From positions 44,437,301-44,501,300 of the forward strand of contig JAOANR010000008.1 of the NCBI GenBank assembly GCA_030278955.1: a stretch of 64,000 nt of DNA, read 5' to 3'. Origin of the DNA: Hygrophila difformis. Its lineage: Eukaryota; Streptophyta; Magnoliopsida; Lamiales; Acanthaceae. The notes below the pieces were generated by a model. The model did no database searches and was not told where the DNA came from. It saw only the letters and a list, made by a program, of their open reading frames with translations. Both the position numbers and the translations under genes were made by a program. Positions 10,401 to 22,627 of this stretch are shown piece by piece; positions within the stretch are counted from its first letter, which is position 1; every line of letters begins with the position of its first letter.

Positions 10401-11746
10401 AAATGTCAAAGATGATAGTGCCAGACAAAGGATTCAAGCCAGATGCCTTGCTCCACCCTACTGTAGAAACCTTTCACAGAAATCAAGAATGGGGGAACTT
10501 TTTGATGCACAATGAAGAAGATGGGTTCGTCGAACTAACTCGAGAATTCTTCTGCAACATTGATGCCAACAACAAGACAACCTGGGTCCGGGGTCAGGTT
10601 ATAAACATCTCACCTGAATGGTTGAATCAATTCCTCGAGACCCCGGACATCAGAGATGAATTCCCTGTTGGAGAAATCTTGATGAAAAGGGGAAAGACAA
10701 AGGAAGCTGCAAGGTATGCTGCTTTGGCAAACAGCATGACGAGATTAACTGCTCCGGAGCACACATTTGATGCAAATTAGTTGCAGTTGCACTTCATGCC
10801 GACCTACGAATTTTACATGTCAAAGATCCGGCCCAATTCGCACCCACACACTACGTCTGGAAGAGTCTTAATGGGATTTGCGAAATTGTGGCACGGAGTG
10901 AAGTTGAATCTAGGGAAGCATGTGTTCGAACTTCTGACGACCCGGATAGAGGAAAAACAGGTCTTATGCTATCCGAACATGATAAGAAGAATCTGCACTA
11001 CTCAGGGCGTCAATATGAGTGCATTTGCAAAAGACAAACCGGTAAGAGTAAACCCCCCCATCAGCGTGTCAAATCTCCCTTTGAGCGAAAGGATCAGGTA
11101 TTCCCTGCCGCAACTGCCTGGCGAAGGCGATTCGGACGTTCAATCTTCGTTCATATCTGGTGGTCGAGCACCCTCCACGAGCAAGAGAATCAGGCCATCT
11201 AGGGCAAAGAAGGGAACAAAGAAAGCCCGTACTGATGTGGGACCTTCAACTACAATGCAAGAAGAGCCTGAACCAGAGCAATAGCAACTTCCGATTCCAC
11301 CTCCAGCTCAACCTCAATCTCAGATGCCTCCTCAAAGTCAGAATGTTTCTCAATTTCCTGCTGATTCCCAAGTGATTGAACTGATGAACAAAATGAGTCA
11401 ATCTATGCTCGAAGGAATGAAATCAATCACTGATGTTATAATATCAAGTCATGAGGAACAACGAAAGAGGGCCGAGGAAGAACGCCAAGAGCGTAGGAGA
11501 GAAAAAGAAGAGAAGAGGAAAGAGAAATTGGAGAAGGAGAAAAAGGAGGAAGAATTTAAAAAGCTGATGCTGGAAAGGGAAGAGAGGATGCAAAGAGAAA
11601 GACAAGAAAGCGATGAGCGAAACAGAAAGATGATAGAGTCACTTCTCCAAAGCCAGAATCAGATCATGCAGACTCTACTCAAGAAGATCCCTGACGATGC
11701 TAGCTCCTCCAAGAAATCTGATGAAAAGAAAGATGGTGATTCCTGA

Positions 11747-13399
11747 TCTATTCATTCGCGAGCTTAATTGTAAATATCATATAAGAGAATTTCAATTCAT
11801 TCGTGCAAGTTTATTCTGTTTGCAAATGAAATCTCTTGTAATTGATATAACTTACTGCTTTCAATTTGGAATTTTGCAGTCCAAACAACAATCTTTATTT
11901 TTATTTGTTCTCTTATTTTTGAAAAGATGTCTGACAGTCCAAGATGAATAAATGACTGACAGGCCAAAAATATGCTATTGACATACTTTGTATGTTAACA
12001 GTGCATCTTTACTGCTTTAAATTAAATAACCAGCAAAAGTATGCATAAACCTGCTCTAAATTCACATGTTGAATTTAGGCTTGTGATTAAATTTTCAAAC
12101 TTTTAAGTTGGGATAATATAATTGAAAACATGCATGAAATAAATTCCTAAGGTTTTGAGCTATAAAAATTTAATGATGCGATCATCTTTTTGGGTAATAA
12201 ATCTTCATGTTGAAAATTTTGATTGAATAAAGTGTTAGAATTAAGCTTTGATTAAAATTGAGAATATTGTATGACATGAATCAATCCAACCTTGTGAGAT
12301 TTGAGCCATGAGTCACTTTTACTCATTTATTTTCTTTGATGTGTGAATCAATTTGATTAAAGGAAACTAGAACTTGCAATTGGGACCGATTCAAGACCAT
12401 GCCATATTCCAAAAATCGAGCATATGATCGAGGCACTTAGAAAAAACCGAACTTTGGCCTTCTTTTGAAATCCAAACCCAAAAATATTTTCCCTTTAGGA
12501 TTAACCACTTTGAGCCTTAAGCCTAATTTTTCTTTGAAGCCCTCTATATTATTCCAAGCCTTCTAAAAAAAGAAAGAACAAAAAATTCAAACCCAAGTAT
12601 GCAAGAATGAATTTTATCAAGGCATTAAATTTATGATCATCAAAAATGTATTAATCGGTATGCTATAAACCAATTCAAAAAAAAAAGAAGAAGAGAAAAA
12701 AAAAAGAAAAGAAAAGAAAAATGTTGAGCTTCATTCAACAAGAATAAACTGCAAATGACAAAACAATTAGACATAGTCTAATGTCATGCAATAGAAAAAG
12801 AAATAGTGATGATCATAAGTTTTAAATAAAAATAATGCCAAGTTATGATAGAATAAACTCTTGCCACTTCTTAGCCCAATAAATTCCCTTTCTTACCAAA
12901 CGTTACAACCGTATGCCCCGTTATAACCCTTAAATAAGACCTCATAATCTCGATTTGAAGAAATGAGCCGGTGGCGAGTTGGTCTAATTGCAAGCCTATG
13001 GGATAATTTAATCAAATTTGATTTTGAGAGTACAATCATTAAACCCACTTGAGAATGAGTGAATTTTCCAAGTTTACTATATGTGAGGCTCTGTTTCATT
13101 AAATATGTTCATGTCATGTCTTAATTCAAATTTTTAATCTTTGCATTTTTCAAACATGATATTCGTGAAGGGTTGACAATAATGTTTGATTTGTAAGCCC
13201 GATTTAGTGAGCAAGCATCATTTCATTAAAATACTGCAATCAAGGGAGTCTAATACTTGTAGTTTTTTATTGTTTTATCCCAATCCAAAAAGAATGTAAT
13301 TTATGAAGCCACGAAAATGAATTGAATATGTAGAGTCCGTGTTCTAAGGAACATTGACTCTAACTGCTCGGGGACGATCAGTATTAAATGTGAGGATGT
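11747..13399 (+). other. Athila-1 3' untranslated region and polypurine tract
   Basis: This AT-rich non-coding region lies between the env-like stop and the LTR. It includes an A/G-only tract of about 50 bases near 12675-12722. The end reads GCTCGGGGACGATC, then AATGTGAGGATGT (13387-13399), directly followed by the LTR start TGATAATGG. A gggacga-then-purine layout before the LTR is typical of Athila elements. The 13-mer is the likely plus-strand primer. Confidence 0.75.
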
Positions 13400-13789
13400 T
13401 GATAATGGCCAGAAATGTACATTATTTTCAATCCATTTCCGTGTCTGAAACGGGCATTTGATCGCATTCCGGTCTTATATTAAATAAGAAAGCAGTGGAA
13501 TTAGACTGATTTATGCATATTTGTAAAAATAATAAGTTGGTATGAAAAATGCATAAATATGTAATTTTATGTAAAATTACATATTTGTGCTAGAAAAATC
13601 CAAAAACATGAGAAAAAGAAAAGAAAAGAAAAAGGAATGAAAAAGATGAGCAAAAGAATAAACCAGGCCCACAAAATACAAAAAGATGGGAAAAGAAAAA
13701 AAAAAAGCCCACAAAAATACTCATTTTAGCCCGCCACGCCCAGTAAGGTAGAGCCAGTCGCTAGACACCCAGTCGCGAAACATGACCTC

Positions 13790-13794
13790 ACGAC
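13790..13794. repeat. Target-site duplication of element A, left copy (ACGAC)
   Basis: ACGAC at 13790-13794 is repeated at 21627-21631, exactly flanking the TG...CA ends of element A. Five bases is the size made by Ty3/gypsy integrases. It proves that A inserted as one unit into the Athila-1 LTR, inside a palindrome motif. Confidence 0.95.
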
Positions 13795-16544
13795 TGTAAC
13801 ACCCCGGTTTTTGGTCACCCAGGTCGGGGTGTCACCGCCACACCTCTCTAGAAAGACACGGTTTCTCTGAGCTCACTAAAGAGATGCAAGGCTATGGTTT
13901 TTCAGAATTTAAAACGTTCATACAGCCCATTCATATATAATTTAAAAATAATACATCAAAGTTGCAGCGGAAAATAGTATTTACATATATAATGCAGCGG
14001 AATTTAAATATAGGGCCAACATGGCCTAATCACGGGTTAAACAGGCCCGTTCATGCAATTCATATCTAAGACTAGAATAATAAAATAATATTTCCCGAAT
14101 ATCCCATGCATGCATATGATGATGCATATTCTTCATGCTCTGTAGGAAAAAGAAGGAAATGGTTTTGGTCAGCACAACGTGCTGAGTAAGTTAACACATA
14201 CAGGATTATGGGGTTTTAAAGCCATTAATTAAATGAGGAAAACATGTACACAATACCCCATAATTTAATACATTTATCTAACAACAATTTAATTGCATAA
14301 TTAAATAGACAGGGATTCCATAGCATCACAATATTGCTTGCAAGGTAAATAATTGCATAACATAATTTAAAAGCATAATTTAAATAAGCGAAGGAAAGTA
14401 TTCAAGTCTTTTAAATTTTCCCGTTAATCCCTAGCTGAGTATCAACATTTTGTTTGAAATCAGTTTCTCTCGCCGTTTTGGCACAGTTTCTCATGTTCAA
14501 CACCATCGTCCAATCAGGCACGATGTGCAAAGCTAGGAGGGCACCCTGCAGAGCACTCACCCCCTACGTAGATTACTCTCGTCCGTTTAGGCACGAAGCA
14601 AAAAGCTAGAGGGGCACCCGATGGAGCACTCACCCTCTACGTAGAAAGCTCAAACTAGTCATAACGGGATTTCTAAAATGTTTGTTTATGTATTTCATCT
14701 CACAGGAGTTTCTACTCATTTAAACCTTAAAAGCCAATTTCTCAGATTTAGTAAGTTTCTCAAAATATACTATTTCAGGATGCTACTCGCTCCGATATCA
14801 TTTGAAATCCTTTTTTAACAAGATTTTCAAGATTTGACTCGGTCAACAACAGTTTACTTCAAAATTCATTAAAAGTCGAGTTTAAGTCCAAAAATTCTGA
14901 AATTTGACCGGTGACTCCAAAACACAGAGATGAACAAGTTTCATGTTTTACGTTTTTCAATCCAAGATACGGAAATAGGTGAAAAACGTCAATCTTTAAC
15001 AGGGTGATAATCTGTCTGAGTTTCAACGCATCAGTTTCAAGATTTCAAGATCTACCATAGCAAACTAACTCCAAATTTGATGAAATTTTACAGGATGGTT
15101 CTTAAGACGATTATCTACAACTTTTATTTAGGACTCAAAGCCCAATTCTCATCGGATCAGAGGTTAATCTTCAGCTCAAGTTCGAAACTAATTTCTGTCA
15201 AGGTTCTTGATTTCGGTACGAACGCAGATTGGATCGGCTCAGATTCGGAGGTTCAAATCTCAACGAAAATTCTAAATATTTACAGGGATGTTCTAAATTC
15301 ATAGATCTACAATTCTTATGTTCAACGCTAATCCTATTTCGGTCTAGATCTAAGGTAAAAATCAACCTCAATTTCGGATAAAGAATCTATCACCGTTTCA
15401 AGATCTAAATCGAAGGCAGGTCTGTTCACGGTCGTTTTCGGATATCAAAACACGATGAAAAATTATGAAATTTTTATAGTAGATAGATCTATGTCTTAGG
15501 AAAGATTTTCGTGTTTTAAGTTTGCTTGTTTGAAGACTTTTAAGGGTTCGGAAAAATTAGACAAAGTCGCTGCGCCGGTAGGAATCACATGTTGACAGAT
15601 TTTAAGTTCTTGTTTTAGTTCTTTAGATTAAACGAATTTTAACTCTCCCAAAACTATGTACGCGTTAACTTACAGATTCGTAGTCATCCGGGAACGTCGA
15701 TTTCGGAGGCGTGGCTTCCAGTCCACCGTTTATCTTCTCCATTCGTCGGGTTCTACGTTCTAGATCCGATTCGGGGTGTAGAAAGAAAAATAAGAAGGTT
15801 AGGATTCGTTTTTGAATCAAAACGTAAGGGACGAATGGATCGGAACTTACCACGACGTTTAGGAGACTCTGATTTCGTCCAAATCAGTCCCTCGCTTGGT
15901 TTCGTGCCTCCGACGACTCCGGAATTAGGGTTTTTGACGTATAGAGAGTTTTAGGTTTTGGAAAAGTGTTCGGAGCTTTTAAGAGGGCTTATTTATAGTT
16001 AAACAAGACCTAGGGACACCCAAGGTCTGCCCCTAAGAGTCTTGAGCCGAAAGGTGTTCAACCGAAGTCGGAAAATCCGGGTTCGGGCGAGAAAATCTCG
16101 CACGGGCGAATCTGTCGCACGGCGCGGTCGTGGCGCGCTCTCCTCCCTTTGACCGCACGGCCACCGCGCGGCACTTGTCTGGACTTCGGTCCGGGCGGGT
16201 CGTGCGATCCGTCGTGCATTTCCTCCTCTCTTTCGGACTTCTATCCCTCTATGTTCTCGGATTCGGATTTCCGGGATAATTTCGGGCTCCGATTTCCTAT
16301 CTTAATTTTATTCGGATCTAGATTTACATTTGGACTCGAGTTATTGAGTCCATCGGTGTTGGGTTTCCGTGTAACCATTTATTCGATTAAATTGTCTTCG
16401 GCTTCCCGGGTTCCCGGAATTTTGATTCATTTTTAATTTAAATCTCATTTCTCATCTTTTATGATTCTTTATCCATTTATCATGTTTATTACATTTATTT
16501 ATTTATTGTATTTATTTCATGTTGGAAAATTCACGGGTATTACA
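13795..16544 (-). repeat. Element A 3' LTR (left copy)
   Basis: On the + strand it starts TGTAACACCCCGG and ends GGGTATTACA. In element sense it holds a CpG-rich cassette (about 16080-16215), a TATA box (TATAAATA, complement of 15990-15997), two splice-donor-like sites (GT at 15850 and 15673), a hairpin (14169-14185) and an acceptor-like CCTACAG ending at 14140. It has two copies of a 73-bp repeat unit near 14500-14645, where the partner LTR has three. Confidence 0.92.
14169..14185 (-). promoter_or_regulatory. LTR hairpin near the putative splice acceptor, element A
   Basis: TCAGCAC / GTGCTGA form a 7-bp stem with loop AAC (+ strand reading). It lies 28 bases before the acceptor-like AG in element sense. 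The partner LTR has one mismatch (CTTGCTGA, about 19177-19193). It is the same structural element as in E, F, C, B and D. Confidence 0.65.
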
Positions 16545-16838
16545 GTCTACCCTCCTTAAGAATCAACTTCGTCCTCGAAGTTGTGTTTCGGCTTTTCTCA
16601 TGCTAAGGTCTTTTGTTTGTTTTATTATTTTGTGACTGAACTTAGAATTAAACTTCTAAGCTGCCTACGTACCCTGTGAAGGGATCAAGCCATAACGTAG
16701 TTCAAAACAATTTGAATTTGTTTGCTTATTTATTTGGAATACATATTGTTGAATCAAACTCAAAAATAAATGCATCTACTTTATTACGGGGTATCACATC
16801 CTCCCCCCCTTAGGACTTCAGTTATGTCCCCATAACTG
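16545..16838 (-). promoter_or_regulatory. Tandem polypurine modules P2 and P1 of element A
   Basis: In element sense, P1 is hairpin CAGTTATG-GGGA-CATAACTG (16819-16838) then a purine tract (16799-16812) and TGTGATACC. P2, 254 bp downstream, is hairpin CAACTTCG-AGGA-CGAAGTTG (16564-16583), a purine tract, then TGTAATACCC. The 5' LTR begins at the P2 version, so P2 primed the plus strand in this copy. P1 matches the LTR start of E and C. Confidence 0.75.
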
Positions 16839-16852
16839 CCGATACGTTATTC

Positions 16853-18032
16853 TCAAGGGGCTTCGGGTTTTGGGTGTATATTCTGAGGGTATCGGTGCCC
16901 TTGGTTGTTGCCATTTTGACCGTCTAGGTTTCGTGGCTGGTCAGGTCCAGCGGCCAGGTCCTCTCTCTTGGTGATATTCTTAATATGGGTTCGGCACTCT
17001 TTCATCCGATGTCCACGTCGACCACACCGGAAGCATGTGTCGGGTTGAGGGCATCCTCTCACCAGATGAGGTTGGTTACACTTTGGGCATCGGGGTACGT
17101 ATCCTTCACGGTTGAAAATCCTTCTATTGTTGCCTTCATCGTCGCCTTGGGCTAGCTCATTTGGTCCTTCACGATAATTATTCCTACCCAAGTCAATATC
17201 AGTTCTGCGGTCCTTATCTCTTTTGCCTTGTCCATGGGGACGTTGGCTAGTCTCACCTATCGCCTTACGCTTCAGTCCTTGAACTCGTGCAACCGCTACC
17301 GCACGATCATAAACAGCTTGTAGGTCGGGGTAGTGCACCCCTGTGATCACCTCGCGTACTGCCAGGTTCAGTCCCATCTTGAATTTTTGAGCCTTCTCCG
17401 CATCTGTGGGTACTAATCTTGGTGCGAACCTCACCAGCTCCTTGAATCGAGTGTAGTACTCTTGCGCTGTCTGGCCCCTTGTTTCAGCGACAGAAATTCT
17501 TCGTACATCGCTGCTTTGGTACTCAGGGGATAGAATCTATTCCTGAGCATCTCCATCATTTACGCTCACGAGTAGGGCTCATCATCTTCTTGCAGTTCGC
17601 TTGAGTCGCTTGCCACCAGTCGTCCGCTTCGCCTCCCAAGTAGTACGAAGCGACGTGCACTCTCTCTCCTTCCGGACACTTGACCGCCCCCAGAAGCTTG
17701 TCAAAAGTCCGGATCCATTCCTCCAGTTTTGCTGGATCCTCCTCACCAGCATAGTGGGGTGGCTGGTAAGGATTCACCATGGCCAGATAGTTGGGACGAG
17801 CTTGGGGCGGAGGTACCGCCGCAGCTTGACCCTGATTGACTTGCACGTTCCTTAGCGCAATCAAGACCTCTTCTATCGTCCTAAGACGATCGCCCACATT
17901 GTTCGGTGCGGGGGCGTCCTGCGCGCCTTGAGGTTGCCCTCCTACAGGTTGAGCGGGTTCAGTGTCATTTGGTGGCATTTCAGTAGTAGTTTGGGGAGCA
18001 GGTTGGTTCCTTGATCTACCTCGTGGTGCCAT
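16853..18032 (-). pseudogene. gag: Element A Gag, frameshifted
   Basis: It begins MAPRGRSRNQPAP at 18032. The N-terminal part carries a Retrotrans_gag-type core (NPYQPPHYAGEEDPAKLEEW, then VASYYLGGEADDWWQAT). Compared with Gag of B, at least two frameshifts lie between about 17435 and 17580, giving stops in the capsid region. The frame reopens with RFAPRLVPTDAEKAQKF and ends with two zinc knuckles, CPKCNQPHLVRGC and CFRCGRRGHRMKEC, which would bind RNA. Gag would form the cytoplasmic particle; this copy cannot. It is the only coding region in the element. Confidence 0.9.
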
Positions 18033-18785
18033 TTTGTTACAACCAGTGTGGATTAAGTCTTGTGAAATTAACATATAGTCTTAACGATTTTTTTATAAAT
18101 GTGTTTGTAATTTCGCACGTACTGCTCAATCGAACTTAGAGGTGCTGCAAGATTTTTTTTTTCCCACATGAGGAAATTTTCTAATTCGTACAAGGATAGG
18201 AATGGCTATGGCCGAGGATTGTTATGCTTAGGCGAGCGCATAGATGAATGAGATCTAGAACTACGGCAAGATCAGTCTCTAGTGAGTGTTTCTAATTCGA
18301 TGTCAAGCATCTAAGTCATCTAGTGCAAGCAAAAGATCTAAGTTAATATTCGCCAAGATTCTAGGTTAACCTCGCCAACATTCTAAGTTAAAATTCGCCA
18401 AGATTCTAAGTTAAAATTCGCCAAGATTCCAAGTTCTTTAAATAAAGGAGATGCAATATGCAAATGCAAATGATGATTTCCCCCCAAAAATAATTCATGC
18501 ACTATATATATTGTTTTCCCATGGGTTTTAAAATAAAAATTCATTTCCATGGAAATAATGCTTAGAAATTTAAAATAATATTTAAAATCCTTGGACCTCT
18601 ATATTGGGTCAAAATAATTATAATTTGGGCTAAAAATAATTTGGGCTAGGAAAGTTAAAATAATAATTTTGGGCTTCCATAATATAAACACTAATGGTTT
18701 AAAAATAATAATCTAGTAGTTTAAAAGATAATAATAATTTAAAAATAATAATGGGTTTAAAAATACTAGTTTAAAAATAAGCCGG

Positions 18786-18797
18786 GCTCTGATACCA
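18786..18797 (-). promoter_or_regulatory. Primer-binding site of element A (initiator tRNA-Met)
   Basis: On the - strand it reads TGGTATCAGAGC, the complement of the 3' end of plant initiator tRNA-Met, three bases inside the 5' LTR. It primes minus-strand DNA synthesis. Confidence 0.93.
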
Positions 18798-18800
18798 CTT

Positions 18801-21626
18801 TGTAACACCCCGGTTTTTGGTCACCCAGGTCGGGGTGTCACCGCCACACCTCTCTAGCAAGACACGGTTTCTCCGAGCTCACTAAAGAGATGCAAGGCTA
18901 TGGTTTTTTAGAATTTAAAACATTCAAACAGCCCATTCATATATAATTTAAAAATAATACATCAAAGTTGCAGCGGAAAATAGTATTTACATATATAATG
19001 CAGCGGAATTTAAATATAGGGCCAACATGGCCTAATCACGGGTTAAACAGGCTCGTTCATGCAATTCATATCTAAGACTAGAATAATAAAATAATATTTC
19101 CCGAATATCCCATGCATGCATATGATGATGCATATTCATCATGCTCTGTAGGAAAAAGAAGGAAATGGTTTTGGTCAGCACAACTTGCTGAGTAAGTTAA
19201 CACATACAGGATTATGGGGTTTTAAAGCCATTAATTAAATGAGGAAAACATGTACACAATACCCCATAATTTAATACATTTATCTAACAACAATTTAATT
19301 GCATAATTAAATACACAGGGATTCCATAGCATCACAATATTGCTTGCAAGATAAATAATTGCATAACATAATTTAAAAGCATAATTTAAATAAGCGAAGG
19401 AAAGTATTCAAGTCTTTTAAATTTTCCCGTTAATCCCTAGCCGAGTATCAAGATTTTGTTTGAAATCAGTTTCTCTAGCCGTTTTGGCACAGTTTCTCAT
19501 GTTCAACACCATCGTCCAATCAGGCACGATGTGCAAAGCTAGGAGGGGCACCCTGCAGATCACTCACCCCCTACGTAGATTACTCTCGTCCGTTTAGGCA
19601 CGAAGCAAAAAGCTAGAGGGGCACCCGATGGAGCACTCACCCCCTACATAGGTCACTCTCGTCTGTTTAGGCACGAAGCAAAAAGCTAGAGGGGCACCCG
19701 ATGGAGCACTCACCCTCTACGTAGAAAGCTCAAACTAGTCATAACGGGATTTCGAAAATGTTTGTTTATGTATTTCATCTGACAGGAGTTTCTACTCATT
19801 TAAACCTTAAAGGCCAATTTCTCAAATTTAGTAAGTTTCTCAAAATATACTATTTCAGGATGCTACTCGCTCCGATATCATTTGAAATCGTTTTTTTAAC
19901 AAGATTTTCAAGATTTGACTCGGTCAACCATAATTTACTTCAAAATTCATTAAAAATCGGGTTTAAGTCCAAAGATTCTGAAATTTGACCGGTGACTCCA
20001 AAACACAGAGATGAACAAGTTTCATGTTTTAAGTTTTTCATTCCGAGATACGGAAGTAGGTGAAAAACGTCAATATTTAACAGGGTGATAATCTGTCCGA
20101 GTTTCAACGCATCAGTTTCAAGATTTCAAGATCTACCATAGCAAACTAACTCCAAATTTGATGAAATTTTACAGGATGATTATTAAGACAATTATCTACA
20201 ACTTTTATTTAGGACTCAAAGCCCAATTCTCATCAGATCAGAGGTTAATCTTCAGCTCAAGTTCGAAACTAATTCCTGTCAAGGTTCTTGATTTCGGTAC
20301 GAACGCAGATCGGATCGGCTCAGGTTCGGAGGTTCAAATCTCAACGAAAAATTCTAAAAATTTACAGGGATGTTCTAAATTCATAGATCTACAATTGTTA
20401 TTTTCAACGCCAATCCTAGTTCGGTCTAGATCTAAGGTAAAAATCAACCTGAATTTCGGATAAAGAATCTATCACCGTTTCAAGATCTAAATCTAAGGCA
20501 GGTCTGTTCACGGTCATTTTCGGATATCAAAACACGATGAAAAATTATGAAATTTTTACAGTAGATCGATCTATGTCTTAGGAAAGATTTTTATGTTTTA
20601 AGTTTGCTCATTTGAAGACTTTTAGGGTTCAAAAAAATTAGACAAAGTCGCTGCGCCGGTAGGAATCACATGTTGACAGATTTTAAGTTCTAGTTTTAGT
20701 TCTTTAGATTAAACGAATTTTAACTCTCCCAAAACCGTGTAAGCGTTAACTTACAGATTCGTAGTCGTCCGGGAACGTCGATTTCGGAGGCGTGGCTTCC
20801 AGTCCACCGTTTATCTTCTCCGTTCGTCGGGTTCTACGTTCTAGATCCGATTCGGGGTGTAGAAAGAAAAATAAGAAGGTTAGGATTCGTTTTCGAATCA
20901 AAACGTAAGGGACGAATGGATCGGAACTTACCACAACGTTTAGGAGACTCTGATTTCGTCCAAATCAGTCCCTCGCTTGGGTTCGTGCCTCCGACGACTC
21001 CGGAATTAGGGTTTTTGACGTATAGAGAGTTGTAGGGTTTTGGAAAAGTGTTCGGAGCTTTCAAGAGGGCTTATTTATAGTTAAACAAGACCTAGGGACG
21101 CCCAAGGTCTGCCCCTAAGAGTCTTGAGCCGAAAGGTGTTCAACCGAAGTCGGAAAATCTGGGTTCGGGCGAGAAAATCTCGCACGGGCGAATCTGTCGC
21201 ACGGCGCGGTCGTGGCGCGCTCTCCTCCCTTTGACCGCGCGGCCACCGCGCGGCACTCGCCTGGACTTCGGTCCGGGCGGGTCGTGCAATCCGTCGTGCA
21301 TTTCCTCCTCTCTTTCGGACTTCTATCCCTCTATGTTCTCGGATTCGGATTTCCGGGATAATTTCGGGCTCCGATTTCCTATCTTAATTTTATTCGGATC
21401 TAGATTTACATTTGGACTCGAGTTATTGAGTCCATCGGTGTTGGGTTTCCGTGTAACCATTTATTCGATTAAATTGTCTTCGGCTTCCCGGGTTCCCGGA
21501 ATTTTGATTCCTTTTCAATTTAAATCTCATTTCTCATCTTTTATGATTCTTTATCCATTTATCATGTTTATTATTTTTATATATTTATTGTATTTATTTC
21601 ATGTTGGAAAATTCTCGGGTATTACA
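18801..21626 (-). repeat. Element A 5' LTR (right copy)
   Basis: It has the same TG...CA ends as the left copy and is followed directly by the duplicated ACGAC. It is about 76 bp longer, mainly because it has three rather than two 73-bp units (about 19500-19735). Predicted proteins in both LTRs (for example at 21231-21845) are reading frames through the CpG-rich cassette and not genes. Confidence 0.92.
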
Positions 21627-21960
21627 ACGACTAGGTGCAGTCTCACGACACAAGAAGATAGTGAATTGAAGCAGCCAGTCCCTAGACACCCAGTCGCGAA
21701 ACATGGCCTCGCGACTGGGAGGTGTTCCGCGACACACGAAGAATTGAAGGCAAATCCAGTCTCAAGACACCAGTCGCTAGACACCCCAGTCGCGAAACAT
21801 GGCCTCGCGACTGGGTATGGTCTAGCGACACAGAAGGCAGACTAGAGACTCAGTCCAGAGAGCCTCACGACTAGGCGAGGAGTCTTGCAACATGCAGCTG
21901 AGTCCCGCGACACAAGACATGGCTGTGATGTGTGTGAGTCTCGCGACACGTGTGGGCCTC
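21627..21960 (+). repeat. Palindrome array ii of Athila-1 LTR (continues from 13754-13794)
   Basis: The half-sites are CAGTCGCTAGAC, CAGTCGCGAAAC and their inverted partners, e.g. 21691-21719 and 21780-21815. The array was split by element A at 13794/21632. It lies upstream of the LTR TATA box, as array i lies upstream of the internal TATA-like box. Confidence 0.83.
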
Positions 21961-21975
21961 AGGATCAAGGCCCAT

Positions 21976-22002
21976 GGGCCTAGGGTTTCACTTCTATAAA
22001 TA
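21976..22002 (+). promoter_or_regulatory. Athila-1 LTR core promoter
   Basis: GGGCCTAGGGTTTC (telo-box-like) is followed by TATAAATA at 21995-22002. The same pair occurs in Athila-2 (GGGCCTAGGGTTTC, then TATAAAAG at 50711). Transcription of the element would start about 30 bases downstream. Confidence 0.75.
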
Positions 22003-22627
22003 GATAGTGATCCCTATGTGCTCAAGAGTTAGACATTCATTTCTCTTGAAGACAGTTTGAAGAGCTCGCTCTTAGGTAGTCTGTAGTTAGTTTAATTTTT
22101 TGTATTATCTAAATTTTGTTGTTAGATTAGTATAGTTTAGCTTAAATTCTTGTTGGTTTTCCATTTCAGTGGTTTAGGTAGCCATTTTCTACCATGTTTT
22201 CATTTCTAAACCTTTGTTTTTTTAGGGTTTGTAATGTCCAACTTAATGGATAATAACAAACCCACTTAATAAATGGGAAGTTAAATCTGAAAATGTGTCC
22301 CAAAAACATGAAATGGGCGTTCTAAACCCATGGATTTACTGCTTTCATTTTATTTGTGGTCATATGACCTTTATTTTTCCATATTATGCTTACTGCTTAC
22401 TATTTTTGGTTAGGTTCATGCATAGTGAGTGATTAAACCCTAGATTAGGATTCTTTTTGTTTTATTTTAATGATTGTCTTGGTTTATTTTATTTTATTCA
22501 AGCATGTTCTAGTTAGATTTAAATTATGATTGGTTGTTTTTAGCTTAAAATCACTTTTAGATCTGAAACAGGGTGAGATCACGCACAATGCATGTTACTG
22601 TACCTGACATGTGTCCTGAACCACATC

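Larger units (their letters stand above)
5858..11746 (+). pseudogene. Athila-1 spliced env-like gene (third ORF), two in-frame TAG stops
   Basis: Exon 1 (5858-5889) encodes MASSSSKAEP plus two bases; exon 2 (7408-11746) continues in phase, giving Trp across the junction. Exon 2 encodes about 1,450 codons interrupted by TAG at 10778-10780 and 11282-11284, both in frame. The first 430 codons are a conserved helical region shared with Athila-2 (SIERDYYHF, HHERI, SFIEDYLK). Next come a Pro/Gln-rich stretch with a basic cluster (TKRRLVKLVEKRKSG), a Glu/Lys coiled coil (about 9170-9480), a second basic cluster (RKRRRVV), the region resembling the plant 'putative plant transposon protein' family (about 10260-11040, with WVRGQVINISPEWL), and a final coiled coil (11440-11640). 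I see no clear signal peptide or membrane helix, so 'env-like' is positional. The function is unknown. Confidence 0.78.
13795..21626 (-). mobile_element. Element A: gag-only (TR-GAG-like) Tekay-type LTR retrotransposon
   Basis: It is a complete insertion of 7,832 bp flanked by ACGAC. On the - strand it reads 5' LTR (21626-18801), initiator-Met primer site, broken gag, two polypurine modules, 3' LTR (16544-13795). No protease, RT or integrase is present in the roughly 2.25 kb interior, which fits the non-autonomous class known as TR-GAG. LTR sequence resembles elements E and C, suggesting that an E-like chromovirus supplied the enzymes. Its two LTRs differ by dozens of substitutions and a repeat-unit change, so it is older than B. 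Confidence 0.92.

Noticed and set aside
12660..12730. Long A/G tract as the polypurine primer of Athila-1
   Set aside because: It lies about 700 bases upstream of the LTR start. The tract that abuts the LTR is AATGTGAGGATGT.
21231..21845. 204-codon ORF in the element A LTR
   Set aside because: It runs from the CpG cassette across the LTR edge into the Athila array. The equivalent frame in the other LTR (16149-16436) is much shorter, so it is not a conserved gene.
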